Source: Pseudomonadota bacterium (lineage in GTDB: Bacteria; Pseudomonadota; Alphaproteobacteria; Rhizobiales; Hyphomicrobiaceae). From it: DNA of 58,644 nucleotides. Under the pieces are notes generated by a model. The model worked only from the letters and a program-made list of their open reading frames with translations, made no database searches and was not told the DNA's origin. The position numbers were made by a program, and so were the translations under genes. How positions within the stretch are numbered: position 1 is the first letter of the stretch; the number at the start of each line of letters is the position of its first letter. Shown here piece after piece: positions 25,802-36,707 of the stretch. The stretch covers positions 1 to 58,644 of the forward strand of contig JAEWIJ010000108.1 of NCBI GenBank assembly GCA_023387235.1, given 5' to 3'.

Positions 25802-26683
25802 GTGGCGAAGGCGCAGCTGCGCGGGAGCAAGGGACGGACCAAGGCCAAAGCCATGTCGGCGAGGTCCGGGTCGGCCACGCTTGCGAAGGGCCTGGAGGTG
25901 CTGGCCGCGTTCGCGACATCCAACGAGGCACGCACGAGCGCGGAGATTGCCGAGAGCATCGGGCATCCTCGGCCGACTGTAGCGCGGCTCACGACGACGC
26001 TCGTCGAGCTCGGCTATCTGACGCGCGTGACGCGGGGAAAGTTCGAGGTCGCGCCGCGCATGCTGACGCTCGGATATCCCGTGCTCAGCCGGCTCTCCGC
26101 GCGTCAGCACGTGCGCCCGCTGATGCGCGAATTCTCCGAGCGCGTCGGAGGCTCGGTCTCCATCGCCACGCCGAGCGATCTCGACTACGTGCTCGTCGAG
26201 ACCATCGACATCACCAATGCCATGCCGCACATCCCGGACATCGGCTACAGCTCGCCGCTGGCGTCGGCCGCGATCGGGCGCGCGCTCCTGGCTGCGATGA
26301 CGCAACAGCAGCGCGACAACTATCTGGAGCGCGCCAAGCGCCTGCGTCCGGACGAATGGAATCAGTACGGCAAAGCCGCACTCGCAGCGGTCGATCATTG
26401 CCACGAACATGGCTACTGCACGGTCCGCGATGCGTGGCGGCCGAGATTCTTTGGCGTTGCGAGCCCGCTCGGTCAGACGACCCGCGGCGAGGCCCTGGCG
26501 ATCAACTGCGCCATGCCTTCGTGGAAGCTCAGCGACGAGCAGTTCAAGGAAGTCCAGCTCGGTCCGCGCCTCGTCTCGCTGGCCAACGATCTAAGGGCGA
26601 TATTGAACATCGAGCCCGCACCGTCGCCATCCGGCGATGTGTACGGCAAGCGAAGGAGTGCCATCGTCACTGCCGATGCCTGA
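25802..26683 (+). CDS. IclR family regulator
   Basis: 293 residues from GTG 25802. A Lys/Arg-rich tail of about 20 residues precedes the winged helix (ATLAKGLEVLAAF, TSAEIAESIGHPRPTVARLTTTLVELGYL), and a GAF-like effector domain follows (SPLASAAIGRALLAAM near 150, HEHGYCTVRDAW near 205). It likely controls the flanking LLM monooxygenases and the downstream TRAP transporter. Its C-terminal WRPRFFGVASPL segment departs slightly from the common pattern, but the domain is complete. Confidence 0.85.
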   Translation: MAKAQLRGSKGRTKAKAMSARSGSATLAKGLEVLAAFATSNEARTSAEIAESIGHPRPTVARLTTTLVELGYLTRVTRGKFEVAPRMLTLGYPVLSRLSARQHVRPLMREFSERVGGSVSIATPSDLDYVLVETIDITNAMPHIPDIGYSSPLASAAIGRALLAAMTQQQRDNYLERAKRLRPDEWNQYGKAALAAVDHCHEHGYCTVRDAWRPRFFGVASPLGQTTRGEALAINCAMPSWKLSDEQFKEVQLGPRLVSLANDLRAILNIEPAPSPSGDVYGKRRSAIVTADA

Positions 26684-26697
26684 TGGAGGAACACCCC

Positions 26698-26745
26698 GTG
26701 CCAAACGCAAAGCTCTCATTGTTGCAATGGTGCGTGGGAAATTGA
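26698..26745 (+). CDS. 15-codon open frame with strong ribosome site
   Basis: GGAGGAACACCCC is followed by a GTG opening MPNAKLSLLQWCVGN and then TGA. The ribosome site is as good as any in the window. It may be a leader peptide for the LLM gene that starts 63 bp later, or the stump of a deleted gene. No match is claimed. Confidence 0.3.
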   Translation: MPNAKLSLLQWCVGN

Positions 26746-26808
26746 TAGGGTTTGTCTCAAAATTCGCGGCGCCATAAGCCGCAGGAAACGCACGAATTGG
26801 AGAAGGTA

Positions 26809-27924
26809 ATGTCCGGAAGCGGCGTGACATTCGGCTGGTTCCTGCCCTCGAGCGGTGACAGCCGCGCGCTTGGGCTGGCCTCGGGCCGCATTCCATCGAG
26901 CCGCGCCGTGTTCGACGAGATCGTCGACGCTGTCGACAACGGCGGCTTCAAATACATGCTGATCCCGGTCAATACGACGTGCTGGGAAGCGACTGTGCTC
27001 GCGTCGTACTACGTCGCGAGGACGCGCAATGTCATGCCGCTGATCGCGCTGCGTGCGGGCTACATGAACCCGACGCTTTCGGCGCGCATGTTCTCGACGC
27101 TCGACCAGATGTCGAATGGTCGTCTTTGCATCAATCTGATCGCCGGATTGAACGATGAGGATGCCGCCGCCGATGGCGTCTTCGATGACAAGATCGTCCG
27201 CTACGAGAAGATGGACGAGGAAGTCGAGATCATGAAGCGGCTCTGGCAGTCGAGCGAGCCGATCGGCTTCGAAGGCAAGCACTATCGCGTCAACCAGGTC
27301 ATCGAGCCGAAGCCCTTCCAGAAGCCGCATCCGCCGTTCTTTCTCGGCGGCGGGTCACCGCAGGCCGCCGACATCTCCGCGAAGCATTCGACCGTGCACC
27401 TCTTCTGGGGTGACAAGCCGAGCGTCATCGCCAAGAAGGTGCAGGAGATGCGCGTGCTCGCCGCGAAGTACGGGCGGGAGAATGCGATCAATTTCGGCAT
27501 GCGCCTGCAGGTGATCTGCCGCGATACGGAAGAGGCTGCATGGGAGGAGGCTTACCGGCTGATCAGCGGCGCATCGAAGTTCAACTTCGTGAACATGCGA
27601 ACGGGAGCGGCCGCCGTTGAAGGCATCAAGAAGACCTCCGATGCCAATCGCCGCGTGTGGGAGCTGCTCGACGAGTCGGGCGATGACATGAAAATTCATC
27701 CCCATCTCTGGACGGGCATATCGACAGTGAGGGTGGGTGCCGGCATCGCGATCGTTGGCAATCCGCAGCAGGTGGCGGCGACGATCCAGGAATTCGTCGA
27801 CGCCGGCTGCACGACGTTCTGCCTCTCCGGATATCCCCATGCCGAGGCAGCGCGCCAATTCACTCAGAAAGTCATGCCATACTTCAAGGGCCAAATCTCC
27901 GATACGCTGCCTGCGGTCGCGTGA
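26809..27924 (+). CDS. LLM class flavin-dependent monooxygenase (SsuD-like), copy 2
   Basis: 371 residues from ATG 26809 (GGAGAAGG five bases upstream; the frame extends back to a TTG without a site). It shares with copy 1 the segments GWFLPS, YMLIPV, NLIAGLNDEDAA, KMDEEVEIMKRLW, FFLGGGSPQAADISAKHS, GMRLQVICR, VGAGIAIVGNPQQ and CTTFCLSGY. It uses FMNH2 and O2 to oxidise an unidentified small compound. The ISAKHS and VHLFWGD signatures are shared by both copies and mark a specific subfamily. Followed by the second fused TRAP transporter in the same direction. Confidence 0.88.
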   Translation: MSGSGVTFGWFLPSSGDSRALGLASGRIPSSRAVFDEIVDAVDNGGFKYMLIPVNTTCWEATVLASYYVARTRNVMPLIALRAGYMNPTLSARMFSTLDQMSNGRLCINLIAGLNDEDAAADGVFDDKIVRYEKMDEEVEIMKRLWQSSEPIGFEGKHYRVNQVIEPKPFQKPHPPFFLGGGSPQAADISAKHSTVHLFWGDKPSVIAKKVQEMRVLAAKYGRENAINFGMRLQVICRDTEEAAWEEAYRLISGASKFNFVNMRTGAAAVEGIKKTSDANRRVWELLDESGDDMKIHPHLWTGISTVRVGAGIAIVGNPQQVAATIQEFVDAGCTTFCLSGYPHAEAARQFTQKVMPYFKGQISDTLPAVA

Positions 27925-28029
27925 GTGGTCGCTGCCGCATTGAGTGAACGAACGTAAGGCGCGCCTGCTTTTATAGAGCCAACGGTTCGTCGAGAATATG
28001 ATGGATCTGATCGGGAGGAAAATCCGCCA

Positions 28030-29940
28030 ATGACCTTCGAGCGCGTCGCGCACTCGGTGCTGATCGTCTGTGGCCTGGCCATGTTCGCTTACCACATGGT
28101 CAGCTCGCAAGTCGTGCTTGCGGGTTATATCGACAATCAGGTCATCCATCTCGGATTCATACTTACGCTCATATTCCTCGATGCGGCCATTCGGGATGCG
28201 CGATGGTTGCCGCGCCTCGTGAACGTCGCGGCCATCGCTGCGTCGATTGCGGCGCTCGCCTATGTCCACTTGAATGTCGAGTTCCTCGAGGAATCGGTAG
28301 GTTTCCCGAGCACGACCGGCGTCGTCGTCGGCACGGTGCTGGTCATTCTGGTGGTCGAGGCGACACGGCGCGGATGGGGATTGGTGCTGCCCCTCGTTGC
28401 GGTCATCTTCATCGCGTACTTCGTGTTCGGACATCACCTTTCCGGGCCGCTCAGCCATAAGGAGTTCAAGTACGCATTCGTAATCTCCTATCTGAGCATC
28501 GGTCTCTCGGGGATATTCGGCACGTTCCTCGCAATCTCCGCCGATCAGGTCTTTTTGTTCGTCGTCTTCGGCTCGCTGCTCTCGGTTATCAAGATCAACG
28601 ACCTCTTCTTCGAGCTCGGCAAGGTCGTCGGTCGATACTTCAAGGGCGGTCCAGGTCAGACCGCCGTCGTCTCCAGCTCGCTGGTCGGCACGGTTACGGG
28701 AGCCGCCGTCGCGAACGTAGCGATCACAGGCGCTTTCACGATCCCGTTCATGAAGAAGGTCGGCTACACGCCGGCCCAGGCAGGCGGCATCGAGGCGACG
28801 GCCTCCACCGGCGGGCAGATCATGCCGCCGGTGATGGGCGCGTCGGCCTTCCTGATGGCGTCGTTCCTCGGCGTGCCCTATGGCGCCGTCATGATCGCCG
28901 CCTTCATTCCCGCGTTGCTCTACTATTGGACTGTCATGCTGGGCGTGCAGTTCATGTCCGTCCGATCCGGGATCACGCCGCCCCTGGAGAGTATCGATCG
29001 CGCACTGGTGTGGCGCCGCCTGCCGCTGTTCGTCATTCCGCTGGCGGTGATGATCGGCATGCTAGCGATGAATTACAGCCCGAGCCTGGCGGCATTCTGG
29101 GCCATCCTGATCGCGATCGGCATGAGCTATCTCAGTGCCGATACGCGGCCTCAATTCGGCCCGCTGCTGAGATGCCTGGCCGAGGGCGCCGTAACAGGTG
29201 CTCAGATCGGCATTTCGCTGGCGATCGTCGGCATCATGGCGCAGACGCTCATCACGACGGGCCTCGGAAGCAAGATTGCCGGTCTCGTCGAGATGTTCAG
29301 CGCCGGCAGTCTCGTGCTCGCGCTCATCCTGACCATGTTGGTGTCCCTCCTGCTCGGTTGCGGTGTTCCGACCGCCGCTGCCTACAGTCTTGTTGCGATC
29401 GTCGTTATTCCATCGCTCGTCCGCATGGGCGTCGAACCGATGTCCGCACATTTCTTCGCCTTCTATTTTGCGGTGATATCGGCAGTCACGCCGCCCGTTG
29501 CCCTGGCGGCGCTTGCGGGGGCGGGAATTGCGGGCGCCAGCTTGATGCGCACGTCCATCGAAGCATTCAAGCTGGCCATCGCAGGGTTCATCATTCCGTT
29601 TCTGGCTGTCTACAATCCTGCCATTCTCATGCGGCCCGAAAGCGTGCTCTTTGCAGTCGGAACCGCGGTCGCCGTCCCCATCGGACTGACGACCATGACC
29701 GCGGCGATCTACAACTGCGGGCTGGTTCCATTCCGGCCCATCGAGAGATTGATTGCAATTGGAGCGACGGTAGCACTCTGCGGCTACGCCGTGTTCCGCC
29801 ACATCGAGGAGGTGCCCATCGAATACTTCTTGCTCGCGGCTGGGCTCGGGCTCGCGGCGTTGCTGCTCAGAATGCAACTGGCCCAGCAACGGGCCCTTGG
29901 CGGGGGCGTCCCCGCTCAACCCGCTGCGGCCGGCGAATAG
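28030..29940 (+). CDS. TRAP transporter fused permease, second copy
   Basis: 636 residues, same 4TM/12TM fusion class as the protein at 2876. Seen: SSSLVGTVTGAAVANVAITG, TIPFMKKVGYTPAQAGGIEATASTGGQIMPPVMGA near 235-275, and FYFAVISAVTPPVALAA near 480. GGGAGG lies 12 bases before the ATG. Together with the TAXI protein 36 bp downstream it imports an organic acid or related compound, probably the substrate of the LLM monooxygenases upstream. Confidence 0.9.
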   Translation: MTFERVAHSVLIVCGLAMFAYHMVSSQVVLAGYIDNQVIHLGFILTLIFLDAAIRDARWLPRLVNVAAIAASIAALAYVHLNVEFLEESVGFPSTTGVVVGTVLVILVVEATRRGWGLVLPLVAVIFIAYFVFGHHLSGPLSHKEFKYAFVISYLSIGLSGIFGTFLAISADQVFLFVVFGSLLSVIKINDLFFELGKVVGRYFKGGPGQTAVVSSSLVGTVTGAAVANVAITGAFTIPFMKKVGYTPAQAGGIEATASTGGQIMPPVMGASAFLMASFLGVPYGAVMIAAFIPALLYYWTVMLGVQFMSVRSGITPPLESIDRALVWRRLPLFVIPLAVMIGMLAMNYSPSLAAFWAILIAIGMSYLSADTRPQFGPLLRCLAEGAVTGAQIGISLAIVGIMAQTLITTGLGSKIAGLVEMFSAGSLVLALILTMLVSLLLGCGVPTAAAYSLVAIVVIPSLVRMGVEPMSAHFFAFYFAVISAVTPPVALAALAGAGIAGASLMRTSIEAFKLAIAGFIIPFLAVYNPAILMRPESVLFAVGTAVAVPIGLTTMTAAIYNCGLVPFRPIERLIAIGATVALCGYAVFRHIEEVPIEYFLLAAGLGLAALLLRMQLAQQRALGGGVPAQPAAAGE

Positions 29941-29976
29941 GCGCCGCCGCGGACTTCAATCGTGGGAGGAAATCAA

Positions 29977-30999
29977 ATGCAGCGTACAGTAGTTAGACGC
30001 AATCTACTTGCCGCAGCGATGAGCGCAGCAGTTCTCGGGCTGGCGGGCAGTCAGAGCGTGTTTGCGCAAGCGCGGCCGGAGACGACGGTAAGTATTCTTG
30101 GCGCGCCGTTCGGCACAGCCACCTACGTTCTTTGCAATGCGCTCGAGCAGATCTCCAAGAAGCACCATCCTTGGCTCAGGCTCTCGGCTGCGGAGAGCCC
30201 GGGTTTCGTCTTCAACATGAAGAAGCTCGATGCCGAGCCCGAGCTCGCCAAAACAACGATCTTCGGCGCCGGACCCGCCGTCATGCGTCTCGCGACCGAC
30301 GGCGTTCGCCCGTTCGACAAGAAGCTGCCGCGCATGAAGCTGATCGGCAACTTCAGCATCGTCGTCGTCTGGCTCGCCGCGACCGACGCGAAGATCAAGG
30401 GCCCGGCCGATCTTTCGGGCAAGCGCATCGGTCTGGGGCAGGCTGCACAGATCAATTGGGCCGTGCTTCCGCGTGCGGTGGTCGAGCACGGATGGGGCGT
30501 GCTGAAGCAGGTGAATGTCCAGTATCTCGGACCCAAGCCGGCCATTTCGGCGCTCCTTGACGGCAAGGTCGATCTCGCGATCGCCGGCGGCTACATCAAT
30601 GCCACGACCGGTGATCTCGCGCTCAGTCCGCAGACTACCGAGTTGATCGCCGCCGGCCGCCAGCTCAATCACGTGTCCTGGGGACCCGGCTCGGTCGAGA
30701 AGACTGAGCCCAAGGGCTTCCAGATTGCCCCCTATACGATCGGGCAAGGAAAGATCGACGGAAAGAACGCACCGCTCGACACTTTCACCGACACGGCGGC
30801 CTGGATGGTCTCGCCGGATTTTCCCGAGGAAATTGCCTACGAAACGACGAAGCTCGTACTCAACCATCTCGGCGAGTTCGGCGAAGTTCATGCCATCGGC
30901 AAGCTGATGTCCAAGGAGGGCCTCGTCCATGGCTGGAAGGCGGAGGACATCCATCCTGGTGCTCTGCGCGCTTACAAGGAAGCTGGCGTGATCAAGTAG
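29977..30999 (+). CDS. TAXI family TRAP solute-binding protein, second copy
   Basis: 340 residues from ATG 29977 (GGGAGGAAATCAA upstream). The signal peptide is about 1-30 (hydrophobic LLAAAMSAAVLGLAG, cleavage after VFAQ). It has the TAXI opening GAPFGTATYVLCNALEQI and the ending HPGALRAYKEAG. A periplasmic receptor for the fused permease. Followed by a strong terminator. Confidence 0.9.
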   Translation: MQRTVVRRNLLAAAMSAAVLGLAGSQSVFAQARPETTVSILGAPFGTATYVLCNALEQISKKHHPWLRLSAAESPGFVFNMKKLDAEPELAKTTIFGAGPAVMRLATDGVRPFDKKLPRMKLIGNFSIVVVWLAATDAKIKGPADLSGKRIGLGQAAQINWAVLPRAVVEHGWGVLKQVNVQYLGPKPAISALLDGKVDLAIAGGYINATTGDLALSPQTTELIAAGRQLNHVSWGPGSVEKTEPKGFQIAPYTIGQGKIDGKNAPLDTFTDTAAWMVSPDFPEEIAYETTKLVLNHLGEFGEVHAIGKLMSKEGLVHGWKAEDIHPGALRAYKEAGVIK

Positions 31000-31021
31000 C
31001 GCCTGACTGCTGATCGATACA

Positions 31022-31066
31022 GCGCGGAAAGCGCGCCGGCTCCGGTCGCTTTCCGCGCGAGGTTTT
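31022..31066 (+). terminator. Terminator of the LLM/TRAP operon
   Basis: GCGCGGAAAGCG and CGCTTTCCGCGC, 12-bp perfect arms around 13 bases, followed by GAGGTTTT; 22 bases behind the TAXI stop. Confidence 0.7.
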
Positions 31067-31125
31067 AGACGATGCACTTCACGTGCCGCACCTGCATTGC
31101 CGGGGGAAGGTTCGGCTTCGCTGGC

Positions 31126-33870
<2,745 letters not shown>

Positions 33871-33921
33871 GCCTGAAACCCCGAGCGAAGCGCTTTGCAA
33901 ACGGCACAGTTTTGGCCGCCG

Positions 33922-33929
33922 ATTATAAT
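33922..33929. promoter_or_regulatory. Self-complementary -10-like element between kinase and TadG genes
   Basis: ATTATAAT reads the same on both strands, so TATAAT is present in both directions in the only AT-rich island here. No convincing -35 was found on either strand. Confidence 0.3.
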
Positions 33930-34038
33930 AATCGATGAAATTTTCAATTTTATTCAATCAGTCAGCAGTTTCTTTCGAGGTCCGGTGTTAGGCAGACGGG
34001 AAAAGCGTTCAGAGGTTGTCAGCGAGCTGGAAGCCCCC

Positions 34039-35343
34039 ATGTCGAGTCCCGGCCGGTTGGAAGAAAGCCGCTCAAGCGCATGGCGACCTTCGTTCCGTAA
34101 ATTCAATGGCCTGCTCGTTCGCGCTGCCGGCGATGTGGCTGGTGGTGTCGCGATCACATTCGCCCTGATCGCGGCGGGTTTGATCGCGAGCACCGGTTTG
34201 GCGGTTGATTATGCGCGCTTGAGCAATTTCCAGAGCAGTATGCAGAGCGCTGCCGACGCAGCAGCTTTTGCCGGCGCCAAGGAGATGAGCCTCGCCGACG
34301 CCAAACAGGAAAATGTGCCGGAAGTCGTGAAGGCCGTGGTCAGAAAATTCGTCGATGCGGACGACGGCGCCGATTCGAAAGCCGAGACGAAAATTCACAG
34401 CCAGCCTCTTCAGGTCGAGGTGAAGCTCACGAAGAGTGTGCCGCTGCACTTCGGCGGCTTGTTCGGAATGCCGGCGACGACCGTGGAGGTCGTGAGCATC
34501 GCGCAGGTCGTCGGCCAGCCGAACCTTTGCGTTCTCGCACTCGAAAATCGCGAGCCGGCGGCGATCAACCTGACGCACAACGCGCGCCTCACGGGTTCGA
34601 ATTGCGCGGTCTTCTCGAACTCGAATTCGTCGAGCGGCTTCGCTGTCGCGGCCGGCGCGCAGCTGGTGGCGTCGACAGTGTGCTCGGCAGGCGGCATTAC
34701 CGGCCAGGGCAGTATCGCGCCGGCGCCTTATCAGGATTGCCCGCAGTTCGAGGATCCGCTGGCGGACCGGCCGGAGCCGACCGTTGGCGGCTGCGATCAC
34801 GTCGCGACCATCATTGCCGCGCGCACGGTGACCTTGCGACCCGGCACATACTGCCTAGGTTTGACCATTGCCGGACTGTCTAAAGTGACCTTCGAGCCGG
34901 GCGTCTACATCATCAAGAACGGCCCGTTCCTGGTTGCGGGCGCGTCGGAGATCAAAGGGCACGGCGTCGGCTTCTTTCTGACCGGCATCTCCATATTCAC
35001 CTTCGATCCGCTGACTCGCATCGAGCTTTCGGCGCCGACATCGGGACCTCTTGCTGGCCTGCTGTTCTTCGGCTCGCGCAAGCAGAGCAAGCTCCTGATA
35101 AACACGATACTCAGCGATCGCGCGCAGGTCATGACCGGCACTATCTACCTACCCACGACCACGTTCGTCGCCGACTCGCTGGCGAGGATCGGCTCAGAGT
35201 CGGCCTACACCGCGATTGTATCCAGGAAGCTGCTGCTCATGGACGGGCCGCATCTCATACTCAACACGCGTTACAACGACACCGATGTCCCGGTGCCGGA
35301 AGGCATCAAGGCGGCAGGCCAGCCCGTGCGCCTCATTAGATAG
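34039..35343 (+). CDS. TadG-like pilus/surface protein with predicted beta-helix region
   Basis: 434 residues from ATG 34039 (GGAAG upstream). The N-terminal GDVAGGVAITFALIAAGLIASTGLAVDYARL is the TadE/TadG membrane helix and its DYA motif, followed by the AADAAAFAGAKE segment of Tad-like proteins. From about 200 on, short repeated strand-turn units (VTLRPGTYCLGL, VTFEPGVYIIKNGPF) suggest a beta-solenoid. It would be anchored in the inner membrane with a periplasmic or exported domain. No other tad/flp genes are nearby, so its role is open; the downstream receiver gene suggests signalling-linked surface function. Confidence 0.75.
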   Translation: MSSPGRLEESRSSAWRPSFRKFNGLLVRAAGDVAGGVAITFALIAAGLIASTGLAVDYARLSNFQSSMQSAADAAAFAGAKEMSLADAKQENVPEVVKAVVRKFVDADDGADSKAETKIHSQPLQVEVKLTKSVPLHFGGLFGMPATTVEVVSIAQVVGQPNLCVLALENREPAAINLTHNARLTGSNCAVFSNSNSSSGFAVAAGAQLVASTVCSAGGITGQGSIAPAPYQDCPQFEDPLADRPEPTVGGCDHVATIIAARTVTLRPGTYCLGLTIAGLSKVTFEPGVYIIKNGPFLVAGASEIKGHGVGFFLTGISIFTFDPLTRIELSAPTSGPLAGLLFFGSRKQSKLLINTILSDRAQVMTGTIYLPTTTFVADSLARIGSESAYTAIVSRKLLLMDGPHLILNTRYNDTDVPVPEGIKAAGQPVRLIR

Positions 35344-35398
35344 AGATTGAACGATCTCGCCCGAGATGTGGCGAGGTCAGAAGCAAGGACCAAGTGTC

Positions 35399-35785
35399 GT
35401 GAGCAAAACGGTTCTGGTAGTCGATGACGATCCGATCTTCATGGAGATGACGGCGTCGATCCTCTCATCGCTCCGAGGGGCAAACGTGCTGCGCGCACAC
35501 AATGGCAAAGAGGCGCTGCGGCATCTCGATGAGTCTGTCGCGCCCATCTCGCTGATCGTTTGCGATCTCAACATGCCGGAGCATGACGGCGTAGAGGTCA
35601 TCCTGGAGCTCGGCAGGCGTCGTGTCTCGACGCCGATCGTGCTCATAACCGGCGCCGTGCCGGCCGTCGTGAAGTCGGCCGAGATCCTGGCCCGGGCGCA
35701 CGGCCTCAATGTCCTGAACCTGCTGATCAAGCCCGTGCACGCGCGCCAGCTTGCCCTGACGTTCGACAAGGCCCTCGCCGCGTAA
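35399..35785 (+). CDS. Single-domain response regulator (CheY-like)
   Basis: 128 residues from GTG 35399 (AAGGA upstream); an ATG at 35366 would add 11 residues. VVDDDPIF provides the acidic pocket, Asp56 in VCDLNMPEHDG is the phosphorylation site, and Lys in LLIKPVHA completes the set. There is no output domain, so it is either a phosphate shuttle or a protein-interaction switch. Possible partner of the hybrid kinase at 31126-33870. Confidence 0.85.
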   Translation: MSKTVLVVDDDPIFMEMTASILSSLRGANVLRAHNGKEALRHLDESVAPISLIVCDLNMPEHDGVEVILELGRRRVSTPIVLITGAVPAVVKSAEILARAHGLNVLNLLIKPVHARQLALTFDKALAA

Positions 35786-35890
35786 GGCCCCTGAGCAGCA
35801 CGCGGTCCTTTGCCATCCTGCCGCCATATGGCGCCTGCGCTCCGCGAAGCGTCGGGCCGACGACGCTCGACTTCGGTGCGCAAATGCTGA

Positions 35891-35928
35891 CAATATTATT
35901 GACATATTTGATGCCAACTCACTAAGCT
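35891..35928 (+). promoter_or_regulatory. Promoter/operator of the FadR-type regulator gene
   Basis: Consensus TTGACA (35899-35904), 18 bases, TAAGCT; overlapped by the palindrome CAATA-T-TATTG (35891-35901). Fits an autoregulated GntR/FCD gene starting at 35959. Confidence 0.4.
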
Positions 35929-35958
35929 CGCTGATCCTTTCGGCATCCGCGGCTCTCC

Positions 35959-36675
35959 ATGGCCATCAAGGCATCGAAATTAAAGAAGGAATCGGCGCGA
36001 CGCAGCGGTGGAGATGCGCGTCGTGGCAAGTCCACGGCCACGCCCGAGCAGATCCTCGAAACACTCCGTCGACGTATTGCCGGACATGAAATTCCGCCAG
36101 GCGCAAAACTGCGCGAGCAGGATCTCGTGGCCGAGTTCGGCGTGCCGCGTACGCGCGTGCGGGAAGTCTTCGGCGCGCTCGAAAGCCGCGGCCTCATCGA
36201 GCGTATTCCCAATCGGGGCGCCGTCGTCACGCGCCTCGATATGGATCTCGTCTTCAAACTCTACGACGTGCGCGAGGTGCTCGAAGGGCTCTGCGCGCGT
36301 CTCGCGACAGAGAACGTGCCGCCCGAGAGCTGGCAGGACCTCGTCGATCACTACAATGGCCCCATGGCCGAGTTTCTGAAGGCGGGTGATTTCGACTCCT
36401 ACGTCGAAGGCTACGACCTGCTGCGCCAGCGCACGATCGCGGCCGCCGGCAATCCGATCGTCGCGCAGATGCTCGACAGCATCTACGAGCGCACGAATTT
36501 CGTCATCCGCCGCATCATCGTTCTGCCGGGGCGCGCCGAGACAGGCCTCGAGCAGCATCGCGCCGTTCTCGGCGCCATGAGGCGCGGGGATGGCATCGAA
36601 GCCGAACGTCTCAAGCGCCTCAATATGCGGAGCGCGAAAGAGGCATTGAATAGGTTCCGCAACTACGTTCTCTGA
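35959..36675 (+). CDS. GntR family regulator, FadR/FCD subgroup
   Basis: 238 residues: a basic N-terminal tail, a winged helix (EIPPGAKLREQDLVAEFGV, RVREVFGALESRGLIERIPNRGAVV) and an all-helical FCD effector domain (YDVREVLEGLCARLA, HRAVLGAMRRGD). First gene of the CoA-transferase/carboxylase/ABC transporter operon, all on the plus strand with short gaps, and thus its likely regulator. Confidence 0.87.
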   Translation: MAIKASKLKKESARRSGGDARRGKSTATPEQILETLRRRIAGHEIPPGAKLREQDLVAEFGVPRTRVREVFGALESRGLIERIPNRGAVVTRLDMDLVFKLYDVREVLEGLCARLATENVPPESWQDLVDHYNGPMAEFLKAGDFDSYVEGYDLLRQRTIAAAGNPIVAQMLDSIYERTNFVIRRIIVLPGRAETGLEQHRAVLGAMRRGDGIEAERLKRLNMRSAKEALNRFRNYVL

Positions 36676-36707
36676 AACGTGGAGCGGACAACACGGAGGA
36701 AGCGCGC

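Noticed and set aside
35822..35833. 12-bp palindrome CGCCATATGGCG
   Set aside because: It has no loop, lies between unrelated genes and has no second copy; likely chance or a restriction-like site.
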